A stretch of 45,858 nt of DNA from Burkholderiales bacterium (GTDB taxonomy: Bacteria > Pseudomonadota > Gammaproteobacteria > Burkholderiales > UBA11063), in contig JAIEPY010000095.1 in NCBI GenBank assembly GCA_019748155.1, positions 1 through 45,858 on the forward strand, in the 5' to 3' direction. The notes beneath the pieces were generated by a model, which searched no databases, was not told the DNA's origin, and saw only the letters and a list, made by a program, of their open reading frames with translations. Each line of letters begins with the position of its first letter. Within the stretch, counting starts at the first letter, position 1. The position numbers and the translations under genes are program-made. Below, piece by piece: positions 45,374 through 45,858 of the stretch.

Positions 45374-45446
45374 ATAGAACCTTTAAAATTTAATTTGGAT
45401 AATGCACCCAGTGAAACAAGCAGTCACTACCCATAAATATAATGTT
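45371..45446. repeat. Direct repeat copy B (76 bp), start region plus tail of a lost upstream paralogue
   Basis: On the minus strand it reads SYNIIFMGSDCLFHWVHYPN-stop and then AAAGG and the ATG of the giant gene. The encoded tail differs from the giant protein's own C-terminus at few positions, so this is the end of a second paralogue, whose body is absent beyond 45446. A weak promoter pair GTGACT and CATTAT with 17-base spacing also lies in the repeat. Confidence 0.85.
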
Positions 45447-45565
45447 ATAGCTAACCCGATAGAGTTACCCTAAAATTTGAATTAAGAGTTAAAATTTAAT
45501 GTAAAAAACCAATCATATCAAATACAATCTTTATTTTAACTTTGACGATTTTGTATGAGGATAGC

Positions 45566-45775
45566 TTGATAGACTGGTTAAACAGAATTATAACATTTTA
45601 TGTATTTATTTGTGAAGCATATAAAAGTGAGTTACTTTTGTATTGTGAAAGATTTAGTAATTATGGTGACTTATCATTTAGCGATGAAAAGGCTTTAGTA
45701 ATTTACATGAGTAGTATTATGGATGAGAAAAGAACTGAGAAGCAGATTTATAATCATGCCAGAGACTATTGGTAA
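45566..45775 (+). CDS. Hypothetical small protein
   Basis: A 69-residue frame from TTG 45566, with GAGG five bases upstream; the frame is open up to 45542 with a further TTG but no ATG. The product starts (M)IDWLNRIITFYVFICEAYKSE and ends RDYW, amphipathic and helical with three cysteines across the full frame or two here. No family is recognised. The lack of ATG means it may be the remains of a longer gene. An 11-bp inverted repeat follows at 45798-45843. Confidence 0.35.
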   Translation: MIDWLNRIITFYVFICEAYKSELLLYCERFSNYGDLSFSDEKALVIYMSSIMDEKRTEKQIYNHARDYW

Positions 45776-45797
45776 CATTTATCTTCGTACCTTACAC

Positions 45798-45843
45798 TTA
45801 ATTCAAGATTAACCATGTAACACACTGATTATTCTTGAATTAA
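45798..45843. repeat. Inverted repeat near the right edge
   Basis: TTAATTCAAGA (45798-45808) and TCTTGAATTAA (45833-45843) are perfect 11-bp complements with a 24-base loop, 23 bases after the hypothetical gene. There is no T tract. It could be a terminator-like hairpin, an operator or the end of an element that continues outside the window. Confidence 0.5.
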
Positions 45844-45858
45844 CCTCAAATAAATCTT

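Overview
The window is AT-rich and gene-dense. It belongs to a Gram-negative bacterium: there are outer-membrane beta-barrels, signal-peptide lipoproteins, a proteobacterial FadE, SecA with a C-terminal SEC-C zinc motif, TcdA, and a short bacterial 4.5S SRP RNA without an Alu domain. A beta- or gammaproteobacterium fits best. I cannot name the genus from sequence alone. Most of it is chromosomal housekeeping sequence, with a few unusual or decaying loci.

Layout. 1-3.0 kb: end of an unknown gene, an nfeD/SPFH (qmcA-like) membrane pair and an MdfA-type multidrug transporter. 3.1-9.9 kb: patatin phospholipase with an S49 signal peptide peptidase, a small outer-membrane barrel, a secreted class-3 lipase, tgt, a SEC-C protein, and a small gene broken by a 4-bp tandem duplication. 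9.9-14.7 kb: methyltransferase, DMT permease, secA. 14.8-27.6 kb: a fatty-acid degradation region in three blocks on the minus strand (fadE-ACBP-alpha/beta hydrolase; fadD-SDR; fadBA), interrupted by a patch at 18.4-21.2 kb with a degraded regulator-like gene, an outer-membrane barrel and a cysteine-paired propeller lipoprotein. 27.7-36.8 kb: secreted GH20 hexosaminidase, MetQ-like binding protein, FMN/FeS glutamate-synthase-like enzyme, a divergent hxlR/mdaB redox pair, an OppA-type lipoprotein and pyruvate kinase. 36.8-41.6 kb: tetrapyrrole-methylase-fold methyltransferase, a 100-bp nested inverted repeat, the overlapping operon aroE-CaCA exchanger-tcdA-geranylgeranyl reductase, and the SRP RNA gene. 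41.7-45.9 kb: a giant lipoprotein flanked by direct repeats that are remnants of neighbouring paralogues.

How it fits together. FadD activates fatty acids, ACBP probably buffers the acyl-CoA, and FadE, FadB-type and FadA carry out beta-oxidation. A shared 17-bp site sits at the same position (the -35 region) in front of both fadE and fadBA, so these blocks look co-regulated. Lipase, patatin phospholipase and hydrolase could supply fatty acids.

The most noteworthy items are the footprints of a tandem paralogue array around the giant lipoprotein, the shared fad site, the nested inverted repeat before aroE, the TGGA duplication that splits a conserved-looking gene, a bacterial ACBP inside a fadE operon, and the frequent use of extended -10 promoters without a recognisable -35.
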